5,844 bases of DNA from Planctomycetota bacterium. GTDB taxonomy: Bacteria; Planctomycetota; B15-G4. The stretch spans positions 1 through 5,844 of the forward strand of contig QNBX01000229.1 in the NCBI GenBank assembly GCA_003644265.1, given 5' to 3'. The first letter of the stretch is position 1. Every line of letters starts with the position of its first letter. Below are positions 5,709 to 5,844 of the stretch, one piece after another. A program made the position numbers and the translations under genes. Below the pieces are notes generated by a model, which was not told the origin of the DNA, searched no databases, and was given only the letters and a program-made list of their open reading frames with translations.

Positions 5709-5844
5709 TCAGTCGACGAAGGTGATGCGCAGCGCGTCGCCCCACGCCGTGTTCGACGGATGCGCCGCGCCCGGGTCGAGCACCGCAAACTGCGTGATCA
5801 CCCACAGGCCGGGCAGGATCGGGTCGTTGGGGATGGGCGCCGAG
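5709..5844 (-). CDS. Array paralogue, C-terminal 44 residues (cut by window edge)
   Basis: This is the 3' end of a further copy, entering from the right edge and ending at TGA 5709-5711. The translation SAPIPNDPILPGLWVITQFA followed by VLDPGAAHPS aligns with the end of the C-terminal domain of the two complete proteins. After HPS the sequence departs: NTAWGDALRITFVD replaces GKVLSPALRITIVD. The end motif is kept while the segment before it is rewritten, so this copy is more diverged than the two complete ones are from each other here. Nothing can be said about its propeller part. Its gap to the next gene is 253 bp and contains the same kinds of control elements as the others. Confidence 0.85.
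   Translation of the reverse strand, partial: SAPIPNDPILPGLWVITQFAVLDPGAAHPSNTAWGDALRITFVD

Larger units (their letters stand above)
1..5844 (-). repeat. Tandem gene array, unit about 2.61-2.64 kb, at least four copies
   Basis: Start codons at 202, 2811 and 5455 are 2609 and 2644 bp apart. Stop codons at 457, 3098 and 5709 are 2641 and 2611 bp apart. Each unit is one gene plus a gap of 253-286 bp carrying a leader dyad and a 3' hairpin. All units face the same way, as unequal crossing-over would produce. The array continues past both window edges, so its true copy number is unknown. No transposase, integrase or flanking terminal repeats are visible. Confidence 0.9.

Noticed and set aside
1..5844. 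CRISPR array or mobile element as the source of the repeats
   Set aside because: The repeat unit is a whole gene of about 2.6 kb; there are no short regular spacers, no transposase or recombinase, and no terminal inverted repeats or target-site duplications.

Overview
The window is high-GC DNA holding one thing: a head-to-tail tandem array of paralogous genes, all on the minus strand. Two copies are complete (457-2811, 784 aa; 3098-5455, 785 aa). Both window edges cut further copies: only the first 67 codons remain of the one at 1-202, and only the last 44 codons plus stop of the one at 5709-5844. The repeat period is about 2.61-2.64 kb. No other gene family, RNA gene, mobile element or CRISPR array is visible. 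The long plus-strand open frames are antisense shadows.

Each complete protein has three parts: a Sec signal peptide (cleavage likely after residue 21), about 620 residues of Asp-box (BNR-type) beta-propeller blades with ten clear Asp boxes, and a Gly-rich C-terminal domain of about 130 residues ending in an ALRITIVD-type tail. From memory, that tail resembles the C-terminal domain found on many secreted proteins of Planctomycetota. Together with the high GC content, the weak ribosome binding sites and the lineage-style paralogue expansion, this makes a planctomycete the best guess, though only a tentative one. No catalytic motif is seen. The proteins look like secreted or cell-surface binding or structural proteins of unknown ligand.

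Every gene seems to be its own transcription unit. About 24-35 nt after each stop codon in the window lies a strong GC-rich hairpin, and the intergenic gaps are about 253-286 bp. The three visible gene starts each carry a short inverted repeat 33-36 nt upstream of the ATG. Its two arms change together between copies, which suggests a maintained operator or a 5'-leader hairpin.

The two complete copies are mosaic. Some tracts are nearly identical, including at synonymous sites, while neighbouring stretches are visibly diverged. This fits gene conversion within the array. The edge copies are more diverged, and the last one has a rewritten C-terminal tail. The main interest is the array as a possible diversifying family of secreted beta-propeller proteins, together with its conserved, covarying leader element.
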